A stretch of 64,000 bases of DNA from an uncultured Clostridia bacterium (GTDB lineage: Bacteria > Bacillota > Clostridia > Christensenellales > Borkfalkiaceae): contig CATLBN010000005.1 in the NCBI GenBank assembly GCA_949878885.1, positions 1-64,000 on the forward strand, read 5' to 3'. Below the pieces are notes generated by a model. That model was not told the origin of the DNA. It made no database searches and saw nothing but the letters and a program-made list of their open reading frames with translations. Of the stretch, positions 18,489-28,200 are shown piece after piece. The translations under genes were made by a program, and so were the position numbers. The number at the start of each line of letters is the position of its first letter. The stretch's first letter is position 1.

Positions 18489-19115
18489 TTAAATAATTTT
18501 GCTGTATCCGTAAGAATTTACAACCGCGTCTACTTTAACGCCGCTTTTACACATAGGACAATCTACGGGCGCATACGAGCGGTAGTCGGAAATGTCTTCG
18601 GCGCCGAATATCTTTGCTACGGGTACGCTGCATTCGAAATTGCCTCCGAATACTGTGGCGGCGCCTACCGCTTCGCCCCCGTAATAGCCTATTCCTTCCA
18701 CTACGCTTTTTACGTCTTTACCCGTAGTGGCGGAAGCCGTTAAAAGTATTACGCGTTTGTTTTTTATGTACGGAAGAAAGTTATCCCTAAGCAAAAGTTT
18801 ATCGCAGGAAATTTCAGGCGAAATTACCGCAATGTTCTGCGAAAGATTTATATGGGAAGAAGAAAGATATTCCGCCATAAAAGCGCCTACCATTTTCATT
18901 CTGTCCAAAGTAATAATGGTATCAACGGGCACAGAAGCAAAAAAGTCCGATAAAATTTTAGCCGCCGCCTTAGCCGAAACAAGCTGGGATTTGACTTTTG
19001 TCATATCCACGCAGTAATTAACGTGCGAATGTCTGGTTGCAAAATGTCCCGGAATTATTCTTATAGAAACTTCTCTGTTTATCGCGGATATTAAATCGTA
19101 CCCTCTTTTTTCCAT
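18489..19115 (-). CDS. Phosphoribosyltransferase-like protein (orotate PRTase family)
   Basis: A 208-residue protein with the type I PRTase layout: a VDTIITLDRMKMVG strand-loop near residue 73 and a degenerate PRPP loop VILLTASATTGKDV near 125, where the usual acidic pair before TTG is replaced by Ala-Ser-Ala. The C-terminal tail has a CPMC pair. Similar proteins are often labelled orotate phosphoribosyltransferase, but the missing acidic residues make catalysis uncertain, and no pyrimidine genes are nearby. A GGAGG site supports the start. It may instead be a regulatory PRTase homologue. Confidence 0.65.
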   Translation of the reverse strand: MEKRGYDLISAINREVSIRIIPGHFATRHSHVNYCVDMTKVKSQLVSAKAAAKILSDFFASVPVDTIITLDRMKMVGAFMAEYLSSSHINLSQNIAVISPEISCDKLLLRDNFLPYIKNKRVILLTASATTGKDVKSVVEGIGYYGGEAVGAATVFGGNFECSVPVAKIFGAEDISDYRSYAPVDCPMCKSGVKVDAVVNSYGYSKII

Positions 19116-19132
19116 AGCGCTCCTCCGTTAAT

Positions 19133-19498
19133 TCAAGCTTCAAACGCGTTTGCAAAATAATTTATTTTGCCTCTAAACACTTCTATTATATCAAATCTTA
19201 CAGTACAGTCAATGGTTTTGCCGGAAAAATAATATTTTGCGCACATAACGTATCGGCGCCGTTTTTCGGCGTTTACAGCTTCGGATGGCATACCGAATTT
19301 ATCGGAAAGCCGCGTTTTAACCTCTACAAACGCCACAACCCTGCCGCGTTTGGCTATTATATCCACTTCGCCGAACGGACATTTAAAATTTTTTTCCAAA
19401 ATTTTCCAAAAGCGCAATTTTAAATAACGCCGCGCCTTTTTTTCGCCTTTAATGCCAAGCTTTTTGTTGTGCAAACCTGCGTTTGTTACTTTTGCCAT
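19133..19498 (-). CDS. yraN: YraN family (UPF0102) nuclease-like protein
   Basis: A 121-residue protein of the UPF0102/YraN family with an endonuclease-like fold: GEKKARRYL (about 18), CPFGEVDIIAKRG (about 41) and VAFVEVKTR (about 55) supply the D...ExK restriction-fold residues. The role is unproven in the family; genomic association is with rnhB. Its start overlaps the rnhB stop by 13 nt, and the likely ribosome binding site AGGAG is 13 nt away, so coupled translation is likely. Confidence 0.9.
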   Translation of the reverse strand: MAKVTNAGLHNKKLGIKGEKKARRYLKLRFWKILEKNFKCPFGEVDIIAKRGRVVAFVEVKTRLSDKFGMPSEAVNAEKRRRYVMCAKYYFSGKTIDCTVRFDIIEVFRGKINYFANAFEA

Positions 19499-20085
19499 TT
19501 TTTGGTAAAACTCCTGCGGTGTATAGGCGTAAGTCCGAAAAGCGTAAGCGCATTGCAGTGCTGCGCTGTGCCGTAACCCATATTTTTGTCAAATCCGTAC
19601 TCTTTGTATTGCGCCGAAAATTCCGTCATCAATCTGTCTCTGTAAACTTTTGCTATTACGGACGCAGCGCCTATGGAATAGCTTAACGCGTCGCCCTTAA
19701 TTATGCTTTTTTGCGGAATAGCAATATCCAGCTTCATATTTCCGTCCGTAATTACAAAATCGGGTTTTGTTTTAAGACTTTCAACGGCGTTTTTCATACA
19801 AAGTTTGGTTGCTTCCAAAATATTAATTTCATCTATAATTTGCGGTTCGATACGGCATATGGCGTAATCAACGGCATTTTCCAATATTAAATCATATAGA
19901 GCTTCACGTTTTTTTGCCGTAAGTTTTTTACTGTCGTCAACGCCTTCTATAACGTTATCTATCGGCATTATAACCGCCGCGCAAACAACGGGGCCGGCAA
20001 GCGGTCCTCTGCCTACTTCGTCAACTCCGCAAACGTATTTAAAACCTTTTTTAATAAGTTCTTTTTCTATTTCGAGTTTATCCAT
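19486..20085 (-). CDS. rnhB: Ribonuclease HII
   Basis: Type 2 RNase H that nicks at ribonucleotides in DNA. The 199-residue protein has the signature CGVDEVGRGPLAGPV at residues 19-33 with the catalytic DE pair, DSKKLTAKKR near 71, the third catalytic Asp in VITDGNMKLD near 116, and GAASVIAKVYRD near 138. An AAAGG site precedes the start. It follows ylqF closely, an arrangement conserved in Bacilli and Clostridia (ylqF-rnhB). Confidence 0.96.
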   Translation of the reverse strand: MDKLEIEKELIKKGFKYVCGVDEVGRGPLAGPVVCAAVIMPIDNVIEGVDDSKKLTAKKREALYDLILENAVDYAICRIEPQIIDEINILEATKLCMKNAVESLKTKPDFVITDGNMKLDIAIPQKSIIKGDALSYSIGAASVIAKVYRDRLMTEFSAQYKEYGFDKNMGYGTAQHCNALTLFGLTPIHRRSFTKKWQK

Positions 20086-20101
20086 AGCCTTTTATTTTTT
20101 G

Positions 20102-20956
20102 TTAAAACCGCAAGTTTTCCAAATCTTCAATTCTGTCAAAAGTTATTCTTCCGAGTTTGCCCTTTCTTAAATCGTCTATAACGGCGCGTTCTCCGCGTTC
20201 GTAGTCGTATTCGCCGCCGCGAAGCATAAATCCCCTGCGTTTGCACACTGTTTCAAGCATATCAAGGGGTGTACCTTGGGATATTCCGTATCTTTCCGCT
20301 AATCTTGAAGGATATTTTTCAGACAATTCCCGAAGCAGCGCCAACGCTATATCGTCAATATCCAAAATATCGTCGTTAATGCTTCCCACGTAAGCAAGGC
20401 GGAGCGCAAGCTTTTGGTTTTCGAATGCGGGCGGCATTGTCCCAGGAGTATCCAGCAGTTCAAAGCCCTCCGTTCTTATCCATTGTTTGCCGCGCGTAAC
20501 GCCTGCTTTATCGCCCGTATCCGCTCTGCGGCTGCCGGCAAGCAAATTTATAAGCGTGCTTTTGCCTGTGTTAGGAACGCCGGAAATCATATATCTGAAC
20601 ACTTTGGTCTGCCCTTTATTTAGCGCGCGTTCGCGTTTTTCGGCAACAATTTTTTCTATTGCCCCCAATATATCACGCCGCGAACCGCTGTTTAACGAAT
20701 TAATTTTAATTATGTTTACGCCTGAATCTTTTATTCGCTTTAACAATACGTCCGCCCTTTCGTCGGCAAGGTCGCATTTGTTCATAACGTATAAAACGGG
20801 CTTAGCGCCCGCCATTTTTTTTAGCTTGGGATTAAACGAAGCCGCAGGACAGCGCGCGTCAAGCACAAAAACCACCCCGTCTACAAGCGCCGTATTTTGC
20901 TCCATCATCCGCATCGCCGCCGTCATATGACCCGGAAACCACTGAATATTTTTCAT
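20102..20956 (-). CDS. ylqF: YlqF/RbgA ribosome biogenesis GTPase
   Basis: Circularly permuted GTPase needed for late 50S maturation (loading of uL16 in Bacillus). The 284-residue protein begins with the family's WFPGHM segment at about 5. The G4 motif NKCDL (about 59) precedes G1 GVPNTGKST (about 131) and G3 DTPG (about 174), confirming the permutation. The C-terminal domain is present. It abuts trmD, sharing one base at 20956, and carries AAGGA before the ATG. Confidence 0.95.
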   Translation of the reverse strand: MKNIQWFPGHMTAAMRMMEQNTALVDGVVFVLDARCPAASFNPKLKKMAGAKPVLYVMNKCDLADERADVLLKRIKDSGVNIIKINSLNSGSRRDILGAIEKIVAEKRERALNKGQTKVFRYMISGVPNTGKSTLINLLAGSRRADTGDKAGVTRGKQWIRTEGFELLDTPGTMPPAFENQKLALRLAYVGSINDDILDIDDIALALLRELSEKYPSRLAERYGISQGTPLDMLETVCKRRGFMLRGGEYDYERGERAVIDDLRKGKLGRITFDRIEDLENLRF

Positions 20957-21630
20957 TATTTACCGTCCTTTATCAAGTCGGGGCGGCGCGCCTTAGTAAG
21001 CTTTGCGCTTTCCTCCCTACGCCACATATCTATTTTTTTATGGTCGCCCGTAAGCAGAACTTCGGGTACTTTCAGTCCTTTATACTCCGCAGGGCGCGTG
21101 TACTGCGGATATTCCAACCCGCCGCTTGCAAAACTTTCGTCTACAAGCGATCCGTCGGCAATAACCCCTTCAACATATCTTGCCACGCTGTCGCACAACA
21201 CCATCGCAGGCAGCTCGCCGCCCGTTAAAACGTAATCTCCTATTGAAATCTCGTCGTCCATATACAAATCGAGAACACGCTGGTCAACGCCCTCGTAATG
21301 ACCGCAAAGCAGCAGAAGCTCGCCGTATGATATAAGTTCGAATACGGTATTTTGATTTAACGTGCGCCCCTTTGGCGACATATAAATTCTGTGCGCGCGG
21401 TGCTCGGGGTCGCAATTTTCAATAGCCGTACCTATCGGCTGCGGCGTCATAACCATTCCGGCTCCGCCTCCGAACGGGTAGTCGTCGCACTTTAAATGTT
21501 TATTTTCGGCAAAATCGCGTATGTTTACAACTTTAATTTCAAGCTTGCCGGCGTTCACGGCTCTGCCGACAATGCTTTTGTAAAGCGGCGAAAACATTTC
21601 CGGAAACAGCGTTAAAACCGTTATTTTCAA
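20956..21630 (-). CDS. trmD: tRNA (guanine37-N1)-methyltransferase TrmD
   Basis: SPOUT-class enzyme making m1G37, which prevents frameshifting. The 224-residue protein contains DYPFGGGAGMVM (about 51), CGHYEGVDQRV (about 109) and the knot segment GDYVLTGGELPAM (about 131). The start is TTG, overlapping the rimM stop as TTGA, so translation is coupled. The C-terminal domain is slightly shorter than in E. coli but typical of Firmicutes. Confidence 0.95.
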   Translation of the reverse strand: MKITVLTLFPEMFSPLYKSIVGRAVNAGKLEIKVVNIRDFAENKHLKCDDYPFGGGAGMVMTPQPIGTAIENCDPEHRAHRIYMSPKGRTLNQNTVFELISYGELLLLCGHYEGVDQRVLDLYMDDEISIGDYVLTGGELPAMVLCDSVARYVEGVIADGSLVDESFASGGLEYPQYTRPAEYKGLKVPEVLLTGDHKKIDMWRREESAKLTKARRPDLIKDGK

Positions 21631-22124
21631 ACAGACACTTCCTTAAATCTTTTTTTGTTTACCGTAATAATTTTATTTTGAGTATCAACGCTTTCTATAA
21701 CTCCGTCCGCGGCGGCAAAACTCAATTCGCCTTTCGGCGTGCTAACTACGTAAATATCCGTTTTTGCCGGAGTTACCGAAACAACCGTCCCTATTTCCTC
21801 ATCGGCGGCAGTTATTATTTTGCACCCGATTAAATCGGCAATATAATATCTTCCCTCGGCGGGCGGCGGAAGCTGGCTTTTATAAACGCACAAATCTTTT
21901 GCGCGTAAAAGTTCTGCGGCGTTTCTGTCGGCAACGCCCCTTAAAACTACATACGCCGTTTCACCTTGCGCACGCACGTTTAATAATCCGTACTCAGCGC
22001 CGTCTATTAAAACGCTTTTAAATTCTTTAAGCTGTTCCGCGTCGTCCAAATAAACTTTAATTTTAATTTCACCGCGGATTCCCTGCGGTTTTAACACCGT
22101 GCCTATAACAATTAAACTATTCAT
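21627..22124 (-). CDS. rimM: RimM 16S rRNA processing protein
   Basis: Ribosome maturation factor binding S19 and assisting 30S head assembly. From the ATG at 22124 (165 aa) it shows the N-terminal IGTVLKPQGIRGEIKI motif at about 6 and the PRC-barrel core GRYYIADLIGCKI in the second half. I chose this ATG over an upstream TTG because the family starts just before the IG motif. No ribosome binding site is visible, and a perfect hairpin sits directly upstream (22136-22170), which is unusual. Confidence 0.92.
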   Translation of the reverse strand: MNSLIVIGTVLKPQGIRGEIKIKVYLDDAEQLKEFKSVLIDGAEYGLLNVRAQGETAYVVLRGVADRNAAELLRAKDLCVYKSQLPPPAEGRYYIADLIGCKIITAADEEIGTVVSVTPAKTDIYVVSTPKGELSFAAADGVIESVDTQNKIITVNKKRFKEVSV

Positions 22125-22135
22125 AATAAAATAAA

Positions 22136-22170
22136 TTTCGCGCAATGCCCTAAGCGAGTATTGCGCGAAA
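22136..22170 (-). promoter_or_regulatory. Perfect hairpin between khpA and rimM
   Basis: Arms 22136-22146 and 22160-22170 are an exact 11-bp inverted repeat with a 13-nt loop. On the minus strand the second arm is followed by TTTATTTTATT and then the rimM ATG. It may be an internal terminator or attenuator, or an RNA processing site, lowering expression of rimM-trmD relative to rpsP. Confidence 0.6.
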
Positions 22171-22174
22171 AGCG

Positions 22175-22426
22175 TTACGCCTTTTCTTTAATTTCAACGG
22201 TGCAGCGTTTGCTGTCGCGGGGGGTAGCCGCGCTAACAAGCGTTCTCAGCGACTTGGCTATTTTACCTTGTTTGCCTATAACCTTTCCCATATCGCTTGA
22301 ATCAAGCAACACGGTTACTTCGGTAGCATTCTCGGTTTCCTCAACAACGTATTCTATCTCGCTTTTCTTTTCCGCAAAACTTTCCACTACAAATTTAATA
22401 AGTTCCAAAGCCTTATTATTTTCCAT
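22175..22426 (-). CDS. khpA: KH-domain RNA-binding protein KhpA (YlqC)
   Basis: An 83-residue single KH domain with the GKQGKIAKSLRTL loop near 52, the site of RNA contact. In Streptococcus KhpA pairs with KhpB/Jag and affects cell division; in Bacilli the gene (ylqC) sits between rpsP and rimM as here. The ATG at 22426 is preferred to one at 22489 because GGGAG lies 8 nt before it and the family begins at this point. Confidence 0.93.
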   Translation of the reverse strand: MENNKALELIKFVVESFAEKKSEIEYVVEETENATEVTVLLDSSDMGKVIGKQGKIAKSLRTLVSAATPRDSKRCTVEIKEKA

Positions 22427-22528
22427 AAAACACTCCCACGGGCGCGGTAAACCAATGATAGTTGCGCCCCAACTAAAATTCAACCGCAAAAACAGACGGT
22501 TTTGCGACTATGCAAATTTTTTTGCAAC

Positions 22529-22828
22529 TCAGTCTTTTTTCTTCTTTTTATCGTTTGTTTTCGAAGCCGAAAGCTTTTTGCTTTGCTCTAATGCTCCCGC
22601 TTTTACAAGGTAGCTTTTAACCGTTTCGGTAGGCTGAACGCCCTTGCCGAGCCATTCTTTTGCCTTTTCGGCGTCGATATGAATGTCAACCGGATTTTTA
22701 AGAGGGTCAACATAACCAACGCTGTCGATATATTCGCCGGAACGTGCCTTGCGCGAATCGATTACAACCACACGGTAGAAGGGGCTTTTTTTATCGCCCA
22801 TTCTCATAAGTCTCATTTTAACTGCCAT
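22529..22828 (-). CDS. rpsP: 30S ribosomal protein S16
   Basis: Protein bS16, 99 residues, beginning MAVKMRLMRMGDKKSPFYRV with the family core VVIDSRKARSGEYIDSVGYVDP following. The C-terminal lysine-rich tail is slightly extended. An AGGAG site precedes the ATG. The order ffh-rpsP-khpA-rimM-trmD is the conserved Firmicutes arrangement. Confidence 0.97.
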   Translation of the reverse strand: MAVKMRLMRMGDKKSPFYRVVVIDSRKARSGEYIDSVGYVDPLKNPVDIHIDAEKAKEWLGKGVQPTETVKSYLVKAGALEQSKKLSASKTNDKKKKKD

Positions 22829-22919
22829 TTTTTAATTTCTCCTAAATATAAAAATTATTTTTTACTGATTATTGAAGCATATTACGGGGTGTATCCCCAT
22901 ATTTATGCAATTTTACTGT

Positions 22920-24230
22920 TTAAAACGGAAGTCTGCGCTTGCCGCTTTTAAGCTGCTTCATAAGCGTTTTGGTTTGCTCGAATTGTTTTAAAAGCTGGTT
23001 TATTTCCTGAACGCTTGTTCCAGAACCGGCGGCTATTCTTTTCTTTCTGGAAGAATTTATACACGAAGGTTCGCTGCGTTCGCGCTTGGTCATAGATAGT
23101 ATTATAGCCTTGGTCCTCTCTATTCTGCTTTCGTCTATATCGTCGGCGTTTATTTTTCCGCCCATACCCGGCATCATAGCAATAAGCGCCTGCGCTCCGC
23201 CCATCTTTTTCATACTTTCAAACTGCACAAGGTAGTCTTCCAAAGTGAAAGTATTTTCAAGCATTTTTTTCTGCATTGCCTTGGCTTGTTCTTCCGTTAC
23301 GGCTTCCTGCGCCTTTTCTATAAGCGTTAACACGTCGCCCATACCCAGAATTCTCGACGCCATTCTATCGGGATAAAACGGCTCCAAATCTGTAAGTTTT
23401 TCGCCTACGCCTATAAACTTTATAGGCTTACCCGTAACAGCCTTAATAGAAAGGCACGCGCCGCCTCTTGTATCGCCGTCAAGTTTGGTTAAAATAACGC
23501 CCGTAATTTCCAAACGTTCGTTAAACGTTTTTGCAACGTTTACGGCTACTTGTCCCATCATACTGTCTACAGTAAGGAGAATTTCGGAAACCTCTACCGA
23601 AGCGCAGATGTTTTCAAGCTCCTGCATAAGCGGTTCGTCTATTTCAAGTCTGCCTGCGGTATCTATAATAACCGTATCAAAGCCCATAGAACGCGCGTAT
23701 TCAACGGCTTCCTTCGCAGTTTTAACGGGGTTTTGAGTACCCTTTTCAAATACTTCCGCGCCGGCGTTTCTGCCCACTACTTTTAATTGGTTTATTGCGG
23801 CGGGGCGGTAAATGTCGCACCCTGCCAAAAGCGGTTTTTTGCCGTTCTTTTTAAGATGCACCGCAAGCTTTCCGCAAAGCGTGGTTTTACCGGCGCCCTG
23901 AAGTCCGCACATCATTATAACCGTGGGCGGCTTAGGCGCGATATTCAGTTTTTGATTTGTCGCCCCCATCAAAGCTATAAGCTCGTCGTTTACGATTTTT
24001 ATAACTTGCTGCGCGGGGTTAAGACTTTTTAAAATTTCCTGTCCTACGGCTTTTTCGGATACTTCTGCGCAAAACCGCTTTGCAACGGCAATATTAACGT
24101 CGGCTTCCAAAAGCGCAACGCGCACTTCGCGCATAGCGGTTTTTATTTCAAGCTCAGTCAGCCTGCCGCGCTTGGTAAGTTTTGCAAATATATGATTAAG
24201 CCTTTCGGATAACGATGAAAACGCACCCAT
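22920..24230 (-). CDS. ffh: Signal recognition particle protein Ffh
   Basis: SRP54 GTPase that binds 4.5S/scRNA and signal sequences and targets ribosomes to the membrane. The 436-residue protein has the N domain, then G1 GLQGAGKTTLCGK at 109-121, DTAGR near 190 and TKLDGD near 247, and a C-terminal M domain with methionine-rich helices and the RNA-binding segment SGTSVQEINQLLKQF. A GGAG site precedes the ATG. It is co-transcribed with ylxM, 24 nt upstream. Confidence 0.97.
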   Translation of the reverse strand: MGAFSSLSERLNHIFAKLTKRGRLTELEIKTAMREVRVALLEADVNIAVAKRFCAEVSEKAVGQEILKSLNPAQQVIKIVNDELIALMGATNQKLNIAPKPPTVIMMCGLQGAGKTTLCGKLAVHLKKNGKKPLLAGCDIYRPAAINQLKVVGRNAGAEVFEKGTQNPVKTAKEAVEYARSMGFDTVIIDTAGRLEIDEPLMQELENICASVEVSEILLTVDSMMGQVAVNVAKTFNERLEITGVILTKLDGDTRGGACLSIKAVTGKPIKFIGVGEKLTDLEPFYPDRMASRILGMGDVLTLIEKAQEAVTEEQAKAMQKKMLENTFTLEDYLVQFESMKKMGGAQALIAMMPGMGGKINADDIDESRIERTKAIILSMTKRERSEPSCINSSRKKRIAAGSGTSVQEINQLLKQFEQTKTLMKQLKSGKRRLPF

Positions 24231-24254
24231 TGTAAACTCCGTTCGATTTTACGT

Positions 24255-24596
24255 TTAAACGCCTTCGCTATTAATTTCGCTTTTAAGCTTTTCAAATTGC
24301 TCTAAAAGCGCCGGACTGTCTGCCAAAGCTTTTTCCGCCCAGCTTTCCAAGCGGATAATTTTTGCGGAAGCAGACGCAAGTTTTTTTAAAAACCCAAGTT
24401 TTTTTTCAAACTCGTCAAGTTGCGATTTACAGTTTTTAAGACATTCCGAAACGCCCTGACGGGAAATACCTTTTTCTTCGGCAATTTCCGAAACCGTTAA
24501 ATCCATATTGAAATACAAATCGGTAATTTCCTGCTGAGTGGGAGTAAGCAAACTTTTATAAATATCCCACAACTGCATAAAATGTAATTTATCCAT
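24255..24596 (-). CDS. ylxM: YlxM family SRP-associated HTH protein
   Basis: A 113-residue helix-turn-helix protein of the YlxM/p13 family (UPF0122), with the sigma-70 region-4-like segment LTVSEIAEEKGISRQGVSE at about 34. It lies directly upstream of ffh as in most Firmicutes; in Streptococcus YlxM stimulates SRP function. The ribosome binding site is weak (AAAG). A TTGACA/TATTAT promoter precedes it, making it the first gene of the ffh-rpsP-rimM-trmD unit. Confidence 0.93.
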   Translation of the reverse strand: MDKLHFMQLWDIYKSLLTPTQQEITDLYFNMDLTVSEIAEEKGISRQGVSECLKNCKSQLDEFEKKLGFLKKLASASAKIIRLESWAEKALADSPALLEQFEKLKSEINSEGV

Positions 24597-24622
24597 AACG
24601 CTTTAAACGATTAACCTAATAT

Positions 24623-24651
24623 ATAATAATTTTATTTTAAAACTTTGTCAA
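24623..24651 (-). promoter_or_regulatory. Promoter of the ylxM-ffh operon
   Basis: On the minus strand a perfect TTGACA (24646-24651), a 17-nt spacer and TATTAT (24623-24628) precede ylxM, giving a leader of about 20 nt. Confidence 0.75.
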
Positions 24652-24751
24652 GTAATTTTGATTGACAAATGCGTTTATCTTTTTAAATTATTAACAAAAA
24701 AACGTGTTAATTAACAAAGTTTTCATTTTATTCGGCGTTAAACTTTTTCAT

Positions 24752-24780
24752 TTGACATAAATTTATCATTATGATAATAT
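24752..24780 (+). promoter_or_regulatory. Promoter of the small gene at 24828
   Basis: TTGACA (24752-24757), a 17-nt spacer and TAATAT (24775-24780). It is divergent from the ylxM promoter across an AT-rich region holding a perfect GTTAATTAAC palindrome near 24707. Confidence 0.7.
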
Positions 24781-24827
24781 TCTTTGCGTGGCATACACTT
24801 TTGCCAACCTACGGGAGAGTAAGGTTT

Positions 24828-25058
24828 ATGTGTAAAGATATTGACGGTGTTTTGTACGACACCGCGTCTTCTACGATAGACAAAAAATTTACCTACGGTG
24901 CACCCGGCGACCCTTGCGGCTATGAGGAGACTTTATATATTACGAGCGACGGAAGATACTTTATCTACACCTACGGCGGCATAAATTCAAAATATCCGAC
25001 AGAGAACGTAACGCCCGTTTCGCGTGAGCACGTAAAAAGTTGGATTCTTTCGCACTGA
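24828..25058 (+). CDS. Small uncharacterised protein
   Basis: A 76-residue soluble protein starting MCKDIDGVLYDTASS. The ATG at 24828 is chosen because GGGAGAGTAAGG lies just upstream; an earlier in-frame ATG at 24771 overlaps the promoter. It contains a small beta-rich core (ETLYITSDGRYFIYTYGG) and no known catalytic motif. Similar short proteins seem familiar from other Clostridia but I cannot name a family. It is monocistronic, with its own promoter and terminator. Confidence 0.75.
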   Translation: MCKDIDGVLYDTASSTIDKKFTYGAPGDPCGYEETLYITSDGRYFIYTYGGINSKYPTENVTPVSREHVKSWILSH

Positions 25059-25079
25059 AAAAAATAAATAAAACAGTTT

Positions 25080-25112
25080 ACCGTTCGGCTTAAACAGCCG
25101 AACGGTTTTTTA
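25080..25112 (+). terminator. Intrinsic terminator of the small gene
   Basis: Perfect 11-bp arms 25080-25090 and 25096-25106 with a 5-nt loop are followed by TTTTTATTAT on the plus strand, 21 nt after the stop. Confidence 0.9.
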
Positions 25113-25152
25113 TTATAAAAAAGGCGGCGGCAATTTGGGACTTGCCGCCGCC
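25112..25152 (-). terminator. Terminator of the surface-protein gene
   Basis: Perfect 11-bp GC-rich arms 25123-25133 and 25142-25152 are followed on the minus strand by TTTTTTATAAT. The hairpin lies about 90 nt past the stop of the large surface protein and sits back to back with the plus-strand terminator. Confidence 0.9.
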
Positions 25153-25238
25153 CAAGGGATGTAAAACGTGCAATAGCGCGTTTTGGGCGAATTAAAAAGT
25201 ATTGCTTTAAACAATAGTTATACATTTGTATTTTAAAC

Positions 25239-28200
25239 TTAATCTCCGTAGTAAGGGTCGTTAAAACCGTCGTTATCCTGAACAGTCTGTTTGCGCTTTA
25301 ACGCAACAATCAATGCAACTGCGGCAACAACCGCCGCAGCGCCCGTAACCGAGCAAATAGCGGCAACAGCGCCTGCGCTTAAACCGCTTACGGGCGGTTC
25401 CGGTTGGTTTTTAACCGACAGAACAAAACTGAGTTCGCCGTTTCCGCCGTCTTCCCATTCATAATTCGAAAAGTCTTTAAGCGCAACTTTCAAAACGTAA
25501 TTTCCTCCGCGTTCCTCACCGCTCAAAGTCATTGTCTGCGCGTCGTATCCGTAAGGAATATAGTTGATTGCCCCCATAATATCATCGAATTCCAAAACAT
25601 TAACAACGGGTTTGGCAAGTTTTTTCCTTAAAATTAAAAATTCAAAATCGGTTGCGCCTATAACGTTATAATTGTCCGCTCCCTCAATTTTCAATTTGGC
25701 AATGTAACCGCCTGCATTTACTGCTTTGCCGTCGCTGAGCGCGCTTCCGCTCTTTGCCTGCAACTGCATTTGTATTATAAGCGAATCCGTTACAAAATCC
25801 GATTGTACGGAAACATTTGGCAATGCCGCATCACCGCTGTAAACCCAATTTTTATCACTGCTCCATATTATGTTCAATTCCCGCTTTTTTATAATATAAG
25901 TTTTAACGGTTTCTCCCGTAAGTAAAAATTTGCCGTTATCCGGCGCAACCGCACGGACCTTGTGCGAGCCTGCCTCAATGCCGTCAAAGCCTTCTTCAAA
26001 CTCGGTTTCCAAAATAACCTTTATTCCGTCCCACTCGTAATAAGCAAGCGGCTTGTGCACCGTGCCGTCGTAATCGAAACAATCTTCCATCCACCTTACC
26101 AAAACGTTTACGGAGGGAACTTCCTCCGTAGATTTAACTGTAACCTCTATTGTTTGAGTTTTCCCTTCGTAAAGTACGGTAAGCACGCAAATGCCAACTT
26201 TTAGATTTCCGAATATTTCGTATTCTTCATCGGGAACGGTTATTAAAGCGCCGTCGCTGTAAATCGCCGTTACCGATATCATTTTTTTAATGTCTTCAAG
26301 CGGAGTTTCGGGAAATATATTTTCGCCTAAACTGCCGCCGGCAAGCGTTATGGCAAGTTCGGCAATATCCGTCTCCTCTCCTATAACGGTAATTTCTCCG
26401 TTCAGTATTTGGTAATTTGCGATGTCCGCAGGCGTAAACGTCCATCCGTATGCGCCGACGCCTACGTTGATTTTTTGCGTTGAATCCGTCCAAACAACTT
26501 TGCCTTCAACGCCCGTAACGCTGAGTTTAACCGCGGAAAGTATATTGCCAGCCAAAATTTTGTTTTTATCTGCGGCAACCTGTATATTGGGACGCGCTTT
26601 TTTAACGGTAAGCCCCTCAATATCAACTGTTTTAACTGTATTGCCCTGCATATATGTTACGGTAACGGCGGTATCTCCTGCCGTAAACCACTGTGAGCCG
26701 TCGGCGTACGTTATGTAATAATCGGTAACTGTGCGGTGCGTTCCGTCGCTGTAATCCGCGGTTATTGTAAGCCCCGTTTTATCAAACGCTTCAAATGCCG
26801 AATATTCGGTTTTATGGGGCATATCTGTAACCGTTAAGCCAGATAAAACTACCTCCGGCTCCGCTTTTTCGGCAAAAAGTTTATATACGCCGCTAACCGA
26901 AGTATAGTTGCGGTAATCTTCGGGAGTAAACACCCAAACGCAGTCGTTATCCCCTTCCTTAAGCGTATGCTGCGCCCACGCCGCTTTACCTGAAACGTTA
27001 GAAACTGCGTTTATCTGCGGCATATCTCCGCCTGCATAAATTTTACCGGAAACTACCGTTACGGTTACGTCGGGCACGGCTTTTACAATACTGAATTTGC
27101 AAAACGGGTCTGCCGCTCCGCCTTTCCACGCAAAGCCTTCGGCAGGCAAAAATTTTAATACGTATTCTCCCGTTTGCACAGGCGTTATATCTGAATTATA
27201 TTCTTTTCCGCCCGTCTTATAATCGGTAAAATTCAAAGTCATAGCGCCTGCAACAAAGCCGAACATTTCCGCATTGAATTCCGACGACTTGCCGTAAACG
27301 TACGTCATATCCGAAAGATACGGTATATCAAGCGTTAAATCAAAGCCTTCGGCAAGCTTTGCAAATAGCGTTAACTTTGCCATATCCTTGGGTATAGCCG
27401 TATTTTCCACGTTAAAAGCTGCGCCGTCTTCGCTGTCCCTCGTCCAGCTTTCTACGCCTGATAAATCCAAAGCGCCCAAAGAAAATTTGCCTACGTCAAT
27501 CCAATTATCGTTAAGTTTTTCAAAACTCAGTTTTTTCCCCGCAAGTTTTTTGTGCGTTACAACAGTTCCCGCAACGTTAAAATCAACGTCTATTTCGTAA
27601 AACAGTCTGGGTTTGTCGGCGCTGTACAAAACGGGGTACAGATTTTGATACGCCGCATAATCGCTTGCAATAAGCATTGCTTTGTTGCCCATTGTAAGAT
27701 GACCGGGCGATTCTAAAGTAGACGGAACGTATATTTGAATTAAATTTTCGCAATGCCAAAACATACCTCCTACTAAGCCTTTGGCGCCTTCGGCTATCCT
27801 CACGCTTTTTATATTACGGCTGTTGGTAAACGCATTGTTTCCTATATATTTGATTCCTGAACCTATTTCAACATATTCAAGATTAGGCGCGCCCACAAAC
27901 GCATTAGCATAAATCCGCTGTACGCTGTCAGGAATTTTAAGCGAAGTTATAGGCACGCTGTACCAAGCTACACACTGAACCGTAACCGTTCCGTCCTTAA
28001 CCTCGAATGCCTGCCGCCAAGCATTAGAAATTGCCGTTAAGCTGTTTTCAACGTAAAAGCCTCCGTTGTACCAATAATCCGGATTGCAATAAATTGCCGC
28101 ATCCATATAAATTTCAAATCCGGCGTTTAAATCCTCGCCTAAGTATTTAACGCTTTCCAAAGAAGTGTTGGCAAAAGCATAACTGCCTATACTTTTTATA

